From a virus: DNA of 64,000 nucleotides. How positions within the stretch are numbered: position 1 is the first letter of the stretch; each line of letters starts with the position of its first letter. Made by a program: the position numbers and the translations under genes. Where the stretch lies: the IMG/VR virus record IMGVR_UViG_3300006754_000011, positions 1-64,000 of that record. One strand, 5' to 3'. Positions 33,472 to 41,876 of this stretch are shown one piece after another. The notes beneath the pieces were generated by a model that was not told the DNA's origin, did not search any database, and saw only the letters and a program-made list of their open reading frames with translations.

Positions 33472-34173
33472 CTAATCACCTATTACCTTACCGAAGTTAA
33501 TTGTCTCACCTACTTGACTAGTCACAGCACCCCAATCTTGAGCATCGTCAATAGAACTCATATCTAATTTTTCATCATTACCTGTAGCACTTGCATGCCA
33601 ATCTGTATCATATCCTTTAATCGTGATTGAGAATTCAGTATCTAGGTATCTAAAATCATTAGTAATTACAAATATATAAACTCCAACATCTAACATTGTA
33701 GATGTGTAATCAGTAACTACAATACTTTCTTCTCCTACATCAATACTGGCTTCTGCTACTACATAACCTAAATCATTAATTGGTAGTTCTTTACGAGCCG
33801 TACCATCTATTAATTTATAAAAAGCAATAAGAGTATTTCTATTTGTTTTTTTAGTTAAAGCAGTTTGACTATAATTTTGAACAACTTGTAAGGAGCGTTT
33901 CTTATGTAATCTAAGTTTATAAAAAGTAGAAGTTTTTCTACTAAGTCCTCCATGAGTACCTGAAATACTTACTTCCCGAAATAAAGGAGAGAAATCGCCG
34001 AGATCAATAGGAGAATTAAGGTTATCTCCGTAACGCGGAGGTAATGGATCAGATCCAAAGTATGTTGTAGGTCCATATGCAACTGGGCCTGTACCACCTG
34101 TAGGATATGCTTGTACTTTGCCTAAATTTACATAGCCAAGATTATTTGGAACTGTCGTTAGAAATCTTGCCAT
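33472..34173 (-). CDS. Beta-rich protein of unknown function
   Basis: A 233-residue protein. The N-terminal third is Gly/Pro/Tyr-rich (VQAYPTGGTGPVAYGPTTYF); the rest has a jelly-roll-like strand pattern (TRKELPINDLGYVVAEASID, LDVGVYIFVITNDFRYLDTE). It could be a virion or fibre protein on the - strand or a pre-peptidase-type beta domain. It overlaps its upstream gene by 32 nt. Confidence 0.65.
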   Translation of the reverse strand: MARFLTTVPNNLGYVNLGKVQAYPTGGTGPVAYGPTTYFGSDPLPPRYGDNLNSPIDLGDFSPLFREVSISGTHGGLSRKTSTFYKLRLHKKRSLQVVQNYSQTALTKKTNRNTLIAFYKLIDGTARKELPINDLGYVVAEASIDVGEESIVVTDYTSTMLDVGVYIFVITNDFRYLDTEFSITIKGYDTDWHASATGNDEKLDMSSIDDAQDWGAVTSQVGETINFGKVIGD

Positions 34174-34489
34174 ATTCTTCTGCTATTCCTGTAAACAAAC
34201 CGTGCATTGGGTGATCTTCTGCATCTCTACCTAATTCTTTATATCTTTCTGCCACGATTCTAGCACGTTCTGGATAGCAACCTTCTCCTTCCATTGTTCT
34301 TATATCAGCGTAGTTAATACTTTCTGCTAAATCTTCTAAAGCTTCTTCAGCTTCTTTACGTGTTTCATATCTTTCTGTATAAAGTGTGTCTCCATCTACA
34401 CTTATATAACCTATATAATCAGGATTAGGAACATGCCAAGCAGTAGGAAAAACGCATTTTTCTTTAAAGACAACTTTTTGCGTGGTCAT
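34142..34489 (-). CDS. Hypothetical acidic protein
   Basis: A 115-residue charged protein with TRKEAEEALEDLAESINYAD. It overlaps the HNH gene by 26 nt and the following gene by 32 nt, so it is in a compact - strand run. No family recognised. Confidence 0.6.
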   Translation of the reverse strand: MTTQKVVFKEKCVFPTAWHVPNPDYIGYISVDGDTLYTERYETRKEAEEALEDLAESINYADIRTMEGEGCYPERARIVAERYKELGRDAEDHPMHGLFTGIAEEYGKISNDSSK

Positions 34490-35051
34490 AAATAGTTTTC
34501 CCTTTAAGTTCTAGCTTAATGACCGAAATATTTTTCGGGTTTTTTAACTGTACTCCCATTATTCTTAGATGCAAGGGGTTACAACAAGTGAAATCACATC
34601 CTTCTTGATGAGTAATTCTTAACTTACCTGTATATCCACGCGATAGCCAGAAAGCTACACGTGCTGCTGAATGTGTTTTTGCTTTGTGAAAAGGACTGAT
34701 CATATAAGCTACTGTTTCATATTTACTTTGTCTAATTGAACCTTTCCAAGGCCAGCATTCTGTTGGTCCTTTAATTTCTATCTTGGACCAAAAAGATCTG
34801 AAATAATAAAACATATCAATATCAAATTGTTCGATATCAATCAAACATTTTCCTTTTTTAATTTCTTCCATGCAATGTAAACACTCACAATCAGGTCCAA
34901 AATTTCCTGAATGTTTTTTACTTTTACCTTTATGCCATAAACATAATTGAGATTTCAAATCCTGTTCTTCTTTTAAGAGTTTTTGTTGTAGCATTTCATC
35001 TCCAAAAGATTCAATTAATTTTTTAGGAAGATCTGTATCAATTATCCGCAT
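34464..35051 (-). CDS. HNH endonuclease-like protein 1
   Basis: A 195-residue protein. It has Cys/His pairs (CLWHKGK, CECLHCMEE), then a core PTECWPWKGS, AARVAFWLSRGYTG, ITHQEGCDFTCCNPLHLRI, which matches the HNH_3-type pattern ('C..W.G', 'aHr..w...G', 'H.C.n..CvNP.HL'). It probably cuts DNA and may be a homing endonuclease. It overlaps a second HNH gene by 14 nt. No intron boundary is seen. Confidence 0.75.
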   Translation of the reverse strand: MRIIDTDLPKKLIESFGDEMLQQKLLKEEQDLKSQLCLWHKGKSKKHSGNFGPDCECLHCMEEIKKGKCLIDIEQFDIDMFYYFRSFWSKIEIKGPTECWPWKGSIRQSKYETVAYMISPFHKAKTHSAARVAFWLSRGYTGKLRITHQEGCDFTCCNPLHLRIMGVQLKNPKNISVIKLELKGKTIYDHAKSCL

Positions 35052-35577
35052 AATTACAGATCCTACGAACTGTGTTATAGCTTAAATTAAATTCTTTGGC
35101 AATATCTCTATAGCAAATGTTCTTTTTATTTCTTTTATATTTCCAAACAATCTGACCAAAGATATATTTATCAATATTGATACCCTTTCTTTGCCATTTT
35201 TCAATAGTGAAATCAATTTTATCTCCATAAAAAAGATGACGTGGATTTATACAATGGAAGTTTTTACAGCTTCCTTTTCTAATCAAGATTGTTTCTTCTT
35301 TTTCTTTAACTGGAAAGATATTATAAACAGCAAGAATTAAGGGATTAGCATTCTTTCCTTTGTAGCGTGTACAATATTGATTTGATAAAGTAAAACCTCT
35401 TTCTAATTGACGCATACTAGCAATATCCCAGCATTGATCTGAACCGTAATACTGTTGTAATTTATTTAAAGAATTAGCAATTCTATAAATATCTTCTCCA
35501 TTTAGACCTACTTCACGAAAGATTTTCCTGACCTTTTCTACGTAGCATTCATAAACAGAAGAATCCATAGAGATCAA
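35038..35577 (-). CDS. HNH endonuclease-like protein 2 with C-terminal helix-turn-helix
   Basis: A 179-residue protein. It has KNFHCINPRHLFYGDKI, the second half of an HNH site, and a C-terminal helix-turn-helix (YRDIAKEFNLSYNTVRRIC), an arrangement typical of homing endonucleases that bind DNA with a separate domain. The first half of the site is less clear (DQCWDIASM). It starts just upstream of the gene at 34464. Confidence 0.7.
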   Translation of the reverse strand: MISMDSSVYECYVEKVRKIFREVGLNGEDIYRIANSLNKLQQYYGSDQCWDIASMRQLERGFTLSNQYCTRYKGKNANPLILAVYNIFPVKEKEETILIRKGSCKNFHCINPRHLFYGDKIDFTIEKWQRKGINIDKYIFGQIVWKYKRNKKNICYRDIAKEFNLSYNTVRRICNYADN

Positions 35578-35723
35578 TCATAGTCCATTTAGTCTAACTG
35601 TTAGCTCCTTCACAACCCAAACTCGTGATAGAACGTAACCCTTCTATTAATTACCTATGAACTAACTTGTGGTTATGAATTACACAGACCCTCTCTGTAT
35701 CCTTCAAAACCACAAGCCATTTC

Positions 35724-35822
35724 CTAGGGAATTTTTTTCTTTTCTCTTTTCAAACGAATGTGTTCTGCATGAAGACACAATCGATTGCAGTACAAGGGTT
35801 TGTAGTTTCCTGCACAACCCAA
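35724..35822 (-). CDS. Possible Cys/His-rich small protein
   Basis: A 32-residue frame with a TTG start and AGG upstream, rich in Cys and basic residues (YKPLYCNRLCLHAEHIRLKR). The Cys/His spacing looks like a small metal-binding protein. It lies in a 290-nt gap between the HNH gene and the next + gene. No other coding signal is clear here. Low confidence because of its size. Confidence 0.28.
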   Translation of the reverse strand: MGCAGNYKPLYCNRLCLHAEHIRLKREKKKIP

Positions 35823-35867
35823 CCTGAACGATGCTGCTGTTAAAATTGAAGAAAATAAAGATAAAAT

Positions 35868-36503
35868 ATGTCAGCACGATATGGACTTCGCTCTCTTTTA
35901 AGAGATCTTCATCAACGTCGGGTGAGAAGTGATGTTCTTTCTCAAACAGCTGTAGAGACAGGTAAAAGAGGTTTCTTTCCTGAATTTGGTTTTGGAGAAG
36001 CAGCAAGAGGTCTTCTTGGTATGGATTTAGATCAAGCTGATCAACTTGATCCTACTTTTCAAACTAATTTACAAGAACGTATAAAGCGTGTTCTTCCAAG
36101 TAGTAATCCTTATGTAGGAACATTAGGAACAGATGAAGCTGGAGATCCATACAATTTTCCTGATACTAAACAAGAACGAACTGGTCAATATGTAGATAAG
36201 ACACCCCTAGAAGCTCCTTGGTCATCAGGAGGAGACCAAGCTGTTCCTGTAACAACATCAACACCAGTCACACCAGCAACAGAAACTCCTACTAGTACTT
36301 CAGATAAAGTTGATAACTTCTTAAATAAAAACGACGCTAGAACGCAATGGCTACAGGATACTTCTAGGAGTCCAGCTGCTAGAGCTAAAACACATGGTAA
36401 ACCTACATGGTCAGATGAAGAAAGATGGCAGATACATTTAAAAAATCAACAATGGAGAAAAAATAAAGGACGTAATTTCACTCATGGTGAATTTCTTAGT
36501 TAG
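35868..36503 (+). CDS. Probable virion protein
   Basis: A 211-residue protein opening the second + strand virion block. The N-terminus is basic and helical (ARYGLRSLLRDLHQRRVRSD); a Pro/Thr linker (VTTSTPVTPATETPTSTSDK) leads to a basic C-terminal end with EERWQIHLKNQQWRKNKGRN. Composition resembles other minor proteins here. No function recognised. Confidence 0.65.
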   Translation: MSARYGLRSLLRDLHQRRVRSDVLSQTAVETGKRGFFPEFGFGEAARGLLGMDLDQADQLDPTFQTNLQERIKRVLPSSNPYVGTLGTDEAGDPYNFPDTKQERTGQYVDKTPLEAPWSSGGDQAVPVTTSTPVTPATETPTSTSDKVDNFLNKNDARTQWLQDTSRSPAARAKTHGKPTWSDEERWQIHLKNQQWRKNKGRNFTHGEFLS

Positions 36504-36544
36504 ATAGTTATAGCTTTATAATTAGTAAGGGTAAGTAAAATAAA

Positions 36545-36739
36545 ATGAATCCAAATTATTCAAATGTAACTCCACTCAATGCTGATGGTTCTATTGATCA
36601 TCGAGTAGGAGATGTAGGAGCAAAAGCAGCTGCATTAGCTGCGTTAGGAATTTCTCCTTTACATGGTACTCAAGTCCCTACACAAGCTAATTACTTTACT
36701 CAACAACCTACTCAACAACAAGGAGAGGTACGTTATTAA
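36545..36739 (+). CDS. Small Gln/Ala-rich protein
   Basis: A 64-residue protein with an Ala-rich helix (VGAKAAALAALGISPLHG) and a Gln-rich tail. Its stop overlaps the next start by one base (TAATG). It is part of the second virion block. No family recognised. Confidence 0.55.
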   Translation: MNPNYSNVTPLNADGSIDHRVGDVGAKAAALAALGISPLHGTQVPTQANYFTQQPTQQQGEVRY

Positions 36740-36984
36740 TGCCTGGATTTGATGATAGTGCTTTGATGAATGAACCTACCAGTAGACAACGTAGTTTACC
36801 TGGGGGTTATTCCAATCAAGGTGAAATGGTAAGTGCTCCTTATCAAGGAAAATCTAAAAAAAGACAGGTGTATAACACCAATCCTGAAAACACAATTTCT
36901 CAGATGGCCGATAAAGATCTTGATCAAAACATTGGTATTCGAGATCGTGTCGACAACTTTATCCAAGATATGGAGGAAAATTAA
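36739..36984 (+). CDS. Small polar protein
   Basis: An 81-residue disordered-looking protein (FDDSALMNEPTSRQRSLPGG) coupled by TAATG to the preceding gene and 2 nt from the next. Its ending DRVDNFIQDMEEN echoes DKVDNFLNKND in the gene at 35868. No family recognised. Confidence 0.55.
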   Translation: MPGFDDSALMNEPTSRQRSLPGGYSNQGEMVSAPYQGKSKKRQVYNTNPENTISQMADKDLDQNIGIRDRVDNFIQDMEEN

Positions 36985-36986
36985 TC

Positions 36987-37415
36987 ATGGGCAAACGTAA
37001 AGGAAAATCTTTGAAATTTGGAGGTTTAATAGGAGGAGCAGTAGGAGCAGCAGCTAAACAAGGACGAAGAATGGCAGGAATGTTCAGTCCAATGGGCGTA
37101 CTTACAGGTGGAATACTTGGAGGTATGTATGGAAAAGGCAGATCTCGTGCTAAACCTGGCATGGGAATGGGAGAAGATAAACCAATCGTAAATGTTGATA
37201 GAGGACCTTGGGGAGGACGACGAGGAGGAAGACGAGGAGGCGGTGGAGGACAGCGAGGCCAATGGGTTAATAACGAAACTGGAGATGCTTGGCTAAGTAA
37301 AGGTAGAGGAGATCTTGCACCAGGCCGTCGTTCAGGCCAGGGAGATAAACCCGAAGATTGGTCAGATGATCCAAGATTAGATCAATATAGTTTTAAACCT
37401 AAATATAGAAGGTAG
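36987..37415 (+). CDS. Gly/Arg-rich virion-type protein
   Basis: A 142-residue protein. The N-terminal ~60 residues are Gly/Ala-rich and hydrophobic (GGLIGGAVGAAAKQGRRMAG, LTGGILGGMYGKG), like the genes at 1, 441 and 7908. The centre has an Arg/Gly run (GGRRGGRRGGGGGQRG), which could bind nucleic acid. The C-terminus is charged. Ejected-protein or DNA-binding roles are guesses. Confidence 0.65.
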   Translation: MGKRKGKSLKFGGLIGGAVGAAAKQGRRMAGMFSPMGVLTGGILGGMYGKGRSRAKPGMGMGEDKPIVNVDRGPWGGRRGGRRGGGGGQRGQWVNNETGDAWLSKGRGDLAPGRRSGQGDKPEDWSDDPRLDQYSFKPKYRR

Positions 37416-37436
37416 AAGAAGTTCCTATAACTCGTA

Positions 37437-37703
37437 ATGAATTCTTATGCACAATGGTTTCAAATACCTAGAGGTAATAGGGGAACTCAATCTCGTTTTA
37501 ATCCAGGAGTTCCTCGATTAGCAAACCATCCTGTTGCACCTTATCAAGGACCTTGGGGTAGATCTGTAGAACCTACCGAACCTAGACATCCTCATGAGCC
37601 TACTGAACCTATACACCCACATGAACCAGTTAATGATAAAACAACTAAAGGATCTATTAGAAGTAAAATTGGTACGTTTTTAAGTAAAGGTGGTCATGTA
37701 TAA
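37437..37703 (+). CDS. Small Pro/His repeat protein
   Basis: An 88-residue protein with a short Pro/His/Glu repeat (EPTEPRHPHEPTEPIHPHEP) in the middle and a basic end. Its PYQGPWGRS echoes WGGRRG-type segments in the preceding gene. It lies in the same operon. No family recognised. Confidence 0.55.
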   Translation: MNSYAQWFQIPRGNRGTQSRFNPGVPRLANHPVAPYQGPWGRSVEPTEPRHPHEPTEPIHPHEPVNDKTTKGSIRSKIGTFLSKGGHV

Positions 37704-37734
37704 AAGAAATACAGGGAGGTTAAAATAACTAGTA

Positions 37735-38055
37735 ATGGATAATGATTTTCCGACTGTAATGGCTAATGAACCTGTTGGTTTTCTCCAACAATACTTACGT
37801 GGAAAAAATATGTATAGTCAGAGTGGCACTGCTATACCTGATTTTTCTACTGAAACTGGATATGAACAAGATAGAGGAGGTCCCTTAATTTCTCAAACTA
37901 GTTTTGATATTAATAAAAGAGGAGGGTCTTTAGGAGGACGTTCAGGAGAACAACTATTAAGAATTCATGATTCAAGTATTGATAATCAACAGCTTCAGAA
38001 AGAATTAAAATTACGTCAACTTTTACCAACTGGACTTCAATTACCCACTGTATAA
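37735..38055 (+). CDS. Small hypothetical virion-block protein
   Basis: A 106-residue polar protein starting MDNDFPTVMANEPVGFLQ. It has Gly-rich SLGGRSGEQLLRIHDSS and a helical C-terminus. The fibre gene at 38079 follows with an AGGAG-like site in between. No family recognised. Confidence 0.6.
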   Translation: MDNDFPTVMANEPVGFLQQYLRGKNMYSQSGTAIPDFSTETGYEQDRGGPLISQTSFDINKRGGSLGGRSGEQLLRIHDSSIDNQQLQKELKLRQLLPTGLQLPTV

Positions 38056-38078
38056 TTAAATATAGGAGTTTTTTATAG

Positions 38079-39251
38079 ATGTCACAAACAAAAGCACAAT
38101 TACTTAGCGGAACTTCTGCTCAAGATTTAACAGTTGATAATATTAGTGCAGCAACTTTTAACCAAGGTGGATTAGCAACTAAAAATTTATTTATTAATGG
38201 AGCTTGTGTCGTAGCACAAAGAAGCACTGCGGCTTCAGGTAGTAATGGTTTTAATACTCTTGATAGACTTTATTTTGAGACTGGTGGTAATGATGAAGCT
38301 GCAACACTTCAACAAGTAGATGTAGCTAGTGGTACAACACCTTATACATTAGGATTTAGGAAGTGTGCAAAGATACTTAATGGTAATCAAACAGGTGGAG
38401 CAGGTGCATCAGATACGGTTGAATTTAATTATAGTTTTGAGGCACAAGATTTAGCTACTTCTGGATGGAATTATAAATCTGCTTCAAGTTATGTAACATT
38501 TTCTTTTTGGGTTAAATCTAGTGTTGCTCAAAATTTCTATGGATATTTTAGAGCCAGAGATGGTTCTGCACAAATGTATTCATTTGATACTGGATCTTTA
38601 AGTGCAGATACTTGGACAAAAGTAACAAAAACTATACCTGGAGATTCAAACCTTACATTTGATAATGATAATGGGAACGGTTTAACAATTACATTTGATG
38701 GTTACCGAGGAACAAGTGCTGGTGGAAACGGTGCAACTTTGCATACATGGTTTGCAGAAGATAACGCAACTAGAACACCAGCTCAAACAACTACTTGGTA
38801 TACCACTAATGATTCAACATTAGAATTTACAGGTATGCAATTAGAAGTAGGAGATACTGCAAGTTCATTTAATCATAGATCGTATGGTGATGAATTAGCT
38901 AGGTGTCAGAGGTATTTTTGGCAAGCTACAAAACAAGGATCTACAGGTGAAGTTACAAATAAACCAGTATGTATGGCAACTTATACTTCATCAAGTGAGA
39001 TAAGAGGAGTAATCGACTTTCCTGTAGAAATGAGATCAGAACCTACTCTTAGTTCCAATGATAATAGTAATAGTTGGTATATAAATGCTGGTTCTGGTGG
39101 TGATACGTTTAATGACTTTGCCTTATACAGTGCTACTTCAAAACGTGCAATTGTTAAGAATAGTGCTGATGTTAGTGGTACAGCAGGTGCCTGTGGGATG
39201 ATTGCCCAAGAAACAGGGGATTCATCACTTTCTTTTAGTGCGGAGCTTTAA
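38079..39251 (+). CDS. Tail fibre with carbohydrate-binding-like domain (cassette 2)
   Basis: A 390-residue paralogue of the gene at 20007. Shared landmarks: LFINGACVVAQRST, VTFSFWVKSSVAQNFYGYF, ADTWTKVTKTIPG and FNHRSYGDELARCQRYFW. The N-terminal ~30 residues (SQTKAQLLSGTSAQDLTVDN) and the C-terminus differ from it. The jelly-roll core predicts glycan binding. Two copies may let the phage use two receptors. Confidence 0.85.
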   Translation: MSQTKAQLLSGTSAQDLTVDNISAATFNQGGLATKNLFINGACVVAQRSTAASGSNGFNTLDRLYFETGGNDEAATLQQVDVASGTTPYTLGFRKCAKILNGNQTGGAGASDTVEFNYSFEAQDLATSGWNYKSASSYVTFSFWVKSSVAQNFYGYFRARDGSAQMYSFDTGSLSADTWTKVTKTIPGDSNLTFDNDNGNGLTITFDGYRGTSAGGNGATLHTWFAEDNATRTPAQTTTWYTTNDSTLEFTGMQLEVGDTASSFNHRSYGDELARCQRYFWQATKQGSTGEVTNKPVCMATYTSSSEIRGVIDFPVEMRSEPTLSSNDNSNSWYINAGSGGDTFNDFALYSATSKRAIVKNSADVSGTAGACGMIAQETGDSSLSFSAEL

Positions 39252-39253
39252 CT

Positions 39254-39427
39254 ATGGCTGATTACAAACTTATTTCTGATAGAGGTTCAACTAGTGGAAT
39301 TATCAAAAAAACTAAGGATATACCTGCTAATACATCAGTTAATATCCCTATAGCTTTAGATAACACAGACTACCAAGAGTACCTTAAGTGGGTAGCAGCA
39401 GGTAACACACCTGATCCTGCTGATTAG
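39254..39427 (+). CDS. Truncated fibre-assembly-like protein (cassette 2)
   Basis: A 57-residue protein two nucleotides after the fibre gene. It matches the N-terminal half of the gene at 21119 (TDYQEYLKWVAAGNTPDPAD against TSYQEYLAWIDAGNTPDPAD) and stops where the assembly domain should begin. It is either a decayed copy or a stand-alone N-terminal domain. Confidence 0.75.
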   Translation: MADYKLISDRGSTSGIIKKTKDIPANTSVNIPIALDNTDYQEYLKWVAAGNTPDPAD

Positions 39428-39461
39428 TCCGTTTAAAATGAATTTATTACTGAGAATTTAA

Positions 39462-40850
39462 ATGCCATACATAGGACGAGATCTTGTAAGAGGACAAAAT
39501 CGAGAAATCGATGATATTTCCAGTAGTTTTAATGGAAGTACAACTGCTTTTACATTACAAACAGCTAGCGTAAATACATCAGCAGGAAGTGCTAATCAGC
39601 TTTTTGTATGCTTGGGTGGTGTTATGCAAAACCCAAATACTGATTATACAGTTGATGCAAGTACAATTACATTTACAACTGCTCCTGCAAGTGGATTAAC
39701 TTTTTGGGCATTAATACAAGGTGATGCAGTTGATATAAATACTGCAGCTGACGGCAGTATTACTACTATTAAATTAGGTGCAGACGCTGTAACAGGTGCT
39801 AAGATTGCAAATGATGCAGTTGGTTCTGAACATATAGAAGTATTAGACGGTAATCTACAATTTGGAGATAGTGTTAAAGCTTTATTTGGTACAGGAAATG
39901 ATCTAGAAATTTACCATTCAGGATCTAATTCATTTATAGATGAAGTTGGTACTGGAAATTTACTTATACGAGCTGCTGAAGAAGTACAGATTAAAGATTC
40001 AGATAGTAGTGAAGCTATGGGAATCTTTAAAAAGAATGGACCCGTAGAACTATATGAAGATGGAAATAAGAAGTTTGAAACCAGAAGTAATGGATTTATG
40101 TCCCAAGGAGCTGATGCAGTTTATATATGTGCAGGATCAACTAATGCTGGAGGTGCTGGGATACTACTAGATGGAGATTCTAATGGTGATTTCTCTGGTG
40201 CTGATTACGCTCATATCGTACATAATACAACTGGAGATATAGAAATTGCTGCAAGAAGACCTTCAGGTGGAAATGCAGCAGTTATTATCAAGGCTTATGA
40301 TGGCACAGCTGATTCCTTAGGTACTGCTTGTGTAGCTGCTCATGATGCTATTTGGTCTTATCATGCATTTTATCCTTGGACTGACGGTAACCGTGACCTT
40401 GGTTATAGTGGTAGAAGATGGGAGGATATATACGCTACTAACTCTACTATCCAAACATCTGATAGAAATACGAAAGATAACATCACTAATACTGATTTAG
40501 GATTACCATTTATCAATAAACTAACACCTAAATCCTATAAATTTAAAGGTAAAACAAGAACTCATTACGGTTTAATTGCTCAAGATGTTGAGACTGTTTT
40601 ATCAGATATAAGTAAGCCGACTTCTGGTTTTGCTGGCTTTATTAAAGCAGATGTACCAGTTGACTATTATACAGAGTATGATGACTCTATACCAGAAGGT
40701 AAGAGTATTGGTGACGTTAAAAACGCTGCACATACAACCTATGGTTTAAGATATAGTGAATTCATAGCACCGCTTATTAAAGCAGTACAAGAACTTTCAA
40801 CAGAAGTCGAAACCCTTAAAACAAAAGTAGCAGCACTGGAGGCAGCTTAA
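39462..40850 (+). CDS. Tail fibre with S74 auto-cleaving chaperone (cassette 2)
   Basis: A 462-residue fibre. The start (EIDDISSSFNGSTTAFTLQ) is shared with the gene at 21552. The middle carries FGTGNDLEIYHSGSNSFID and a 'DGSITTIKLGADAVTGAK' unit. The end is a peptidase S74 chaperone: QTSDRNTKDNITNTDLGL with the catalytic Ser, YGLIAQDVE, and a final coiled coil (LSTEVETLKTKVAALEA). The domain folds the trimer and is then cleaved before that Ser. Only this copy of the cassette has it. Confidence 0.88.
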   Translation: MPYIGRDLVRGQNREIDDISSSFNGSTTAFTLQTASVNTSAGSANQLFVCLGGVMQNPNTDYTVDASTITFTTAPASGLTFWALIQGDAVDINTAADGSITTIKLGADAVTGAKIANDAVGSEHIEVLDGNLQFGDSVKALFGTGNDLEIYHSGSNSFIDEVGTGNLLIRAAEEVQIKDSDSSEAMGIFKKNGPVELYEDGNKKFETRSNGFMSQGADAVYICAGSTNAGGAGILLDGDSNGDFSGADYAHIVHNTTGDIEIAARRPSGGNAAVIIKAYDGTADSLGTACVAAHDAIWSYHAFYPWTDGNRDLGYSGRRWEDIYATNSTIQTSDRNTKDNITNTDLGLPFINKLTPKSYKFKGKTRTHYGLIAQDVETVLSDISKPTSGFAGFIKADVPVDYYTEYDDSIPEGKSIGDVKNAAHTTYGLRYSEFIAPLIKAVQELSTEVETLKTKVAALEAA

Positions 40851-40893
40851 ATGGCTAAGTATGATGAATTAAAAGCAGGTTAATTTTTTAATT

Positions 40894-41034
40894 TTGGATA
40901 ATATACCAATAGATGAATGGAAGAAAATAAGGGATAAGATGCATGAGTCTCATCCTGATGATGAAGATCGTCCTCGTTTATCTATAGACATAAAAGATCC
41001 TCCTAAAGAGGAGGATACAAAAGAGTCTAAATAA
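40894..41034 (+). CDS. Possible small acidic protein
   Basis: A 46-residue frame from a TTG, with DEWKKIRDKMHESHPDDEDR and an acidic/Pro-rich end. It lies between the second fibre cassette and the - strand region. It contains a perfect ATCCTCC / GGAGGAT repeat. No good ribosome site is seen, so it is uncertain. Confidence 0.33.
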   Translation: MDNIPIDEWKKIRDKMHESHPDDEDRPRLSIDIKDPPKEEDTKESK

Positions 41035-41061
41035 GATTAAGTAATATCTTTAAAAAGCTTG

Positions 41062-41307
41062 TCAGCCTAGTACGCTACCTAGAGCGCCCTGTGCTATTCC
41101 TCTTCCTGTATCACCTCTAGGGTCACGTGCATCTAGATCCCAAGGCTTACCTTGTTCTTGACCTAGCCAACTTCCAGCACCACTTGATTGTTGTTGTGGG
41201 GCTAAGCCTTGTTGACCTAATTGTGCAGGTTCATTTCCAGCTTCTGCTCCTCTAAGTGCATCACTATATTTTTTAAGGTGTAGTAAAGCTGCCCCAGGGT
41301 TAAACAT
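41062..41307 (-). CDS. Small Gln/Gly-rich protein
   Basis: An 81-residue protein beginning MFNPGAALLHLKKYSDAL. The centre is Gln-rich and the end Gly/Asp/Arg-rich (ARDPRGDTGRGIAQGALG). It looks like the minor virion proteins here but is on the - strand. No family recognised. Confidence 0.5.
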   Translation of the reverse strand: MFNPGAALLHLKKYSDALRGAEAGNEPAQLGQQGLAPQQQSSGAGSWLGQEQGKPWDLDARDPRGDTGRGIAQGALGSVLG

Positions 41308-41351
41308 TATTTTTTGATTGAAATACTTTTTCTTACTTTACGACAGCTAAA

Positions 41352-41429
41352 TCAATCTTTCACTGTGTAGTAAGCAGCACCTCCTATTGCAACGCTAATC
41401 ATTATGAGCATAGTTATAATAGAAAGCAT
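41352..41429 (-). CDS. Possible tiny membrane peptide
   Basis: A 25-residue frame, one hydrophobic span (LSIITMLIMISVAIGGAAYY) with a short polar end. The length fits small photosystem-type or phage membrane peptides. It lies in the 570-nt stretch before psbA. Low confidence. Confidence 0.33.
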   Translation of the reverse strand: MLSIITMLIMISVAIGGAAYYTVKD

Positions 41430-41496
41430 TAGATTAATCTGTATTTTTTTAAATATACTTCAGATATTTTAATTAGTTTGTACAGCTTATTACAAA

Positions 41497-41589
41497 ATGA
41501 ATGATTTTTTAGAAGTAATCCTATGGAGTTATTGCACAGGATTAGCTATAGTTTTACTTTATAAGTTTATTCAAGACACTGAAAATTAA
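41497..41589 (+). CDS. Possible tiny membrane peptide
   Basis: A 30-residue frame with a single span (VILWSYCTGLAIVLLYKFI) between acidic ends. It lies on the opposite strand to the 41352 and 41586 genes and overlaps the end of the latter. The size and span recall small photosystem subunits, but no family is recognised. Confidence 0.35.
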   Translation: MNDFLEVILWSYCTGLAIVLLYKFIQDTEN

Positions 41590-41747
41590 TGTTCCATTAA
41601 AATATGATTTATTGTATTGGGATGTTCATGAATGAACCTAACTGATTCTATAGCTACTTGACGAGCTTCATAACAGTCCTTTGCATAAGCGCAAATCGCT
41701 TGTTTATGATGTTGAGAATCGTAATAACAGACTGTATAGTGCTTCAT
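41586..41747 (-). CDS. Small conserved cyanophage-type protein
   Basis: A 53-residue protein with MKHYTVCYYDSQHHKQA and KDCYEARQVAIESVRFIHEH. AGGAGA sits just before the ATG. I recall proteins with a similar 'YTV.Y......YEAR..A.E....l..HP..I' pattern in cyanophages. Function unknown. It may share the region's transcript with psbA. Confidence 0.6.
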   Translation of the reverse strand: MKHYTVCYYDSQHHKQAICAYAKDCYEARQVAIESVRFIHEHPNTINHILMEH

Positions 41748-41821
41748 TCTCCTGGCACAAATACTTATCTACATTATAGTAGGTAAAAGATATAAAAATT
41801 TTATAAATATCAAAGAAAGCA

Positions 41822-41851
41822 AATAAAAAACCCCTCTTTTTAGGAGGGGTT
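41822..41851 (-). terminator. Intrinsic terminator after psbA
   Basis: On the - strand a GAGGGG / CCCCTC stem flanked by AA/TT pairs and followed by a T run (loop TAAAAAG-type). It lies 26 nt after the psbA stop. Together with the terminator at 42992-43029 it isolates psbA as a separate unit. Confidence 0.9.
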
Positions 41852-41876
41852 AGTGAGATATCTCTAAGAGAATTAT

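Noticed and set aside
35704-36006. 100-codon - strand frame crossing the start of the gene at 35868
   Set aside because: Most of it is antisense to a better + gene; a shorter Cys-rich frame at 35724 is a better, though weak, candidate.
40851-40883. 10-codon frame directly after the S74 fibre (MAKYDELKAG)
   Set aside because: Too short to call; may be a remnant of a larger small gene.
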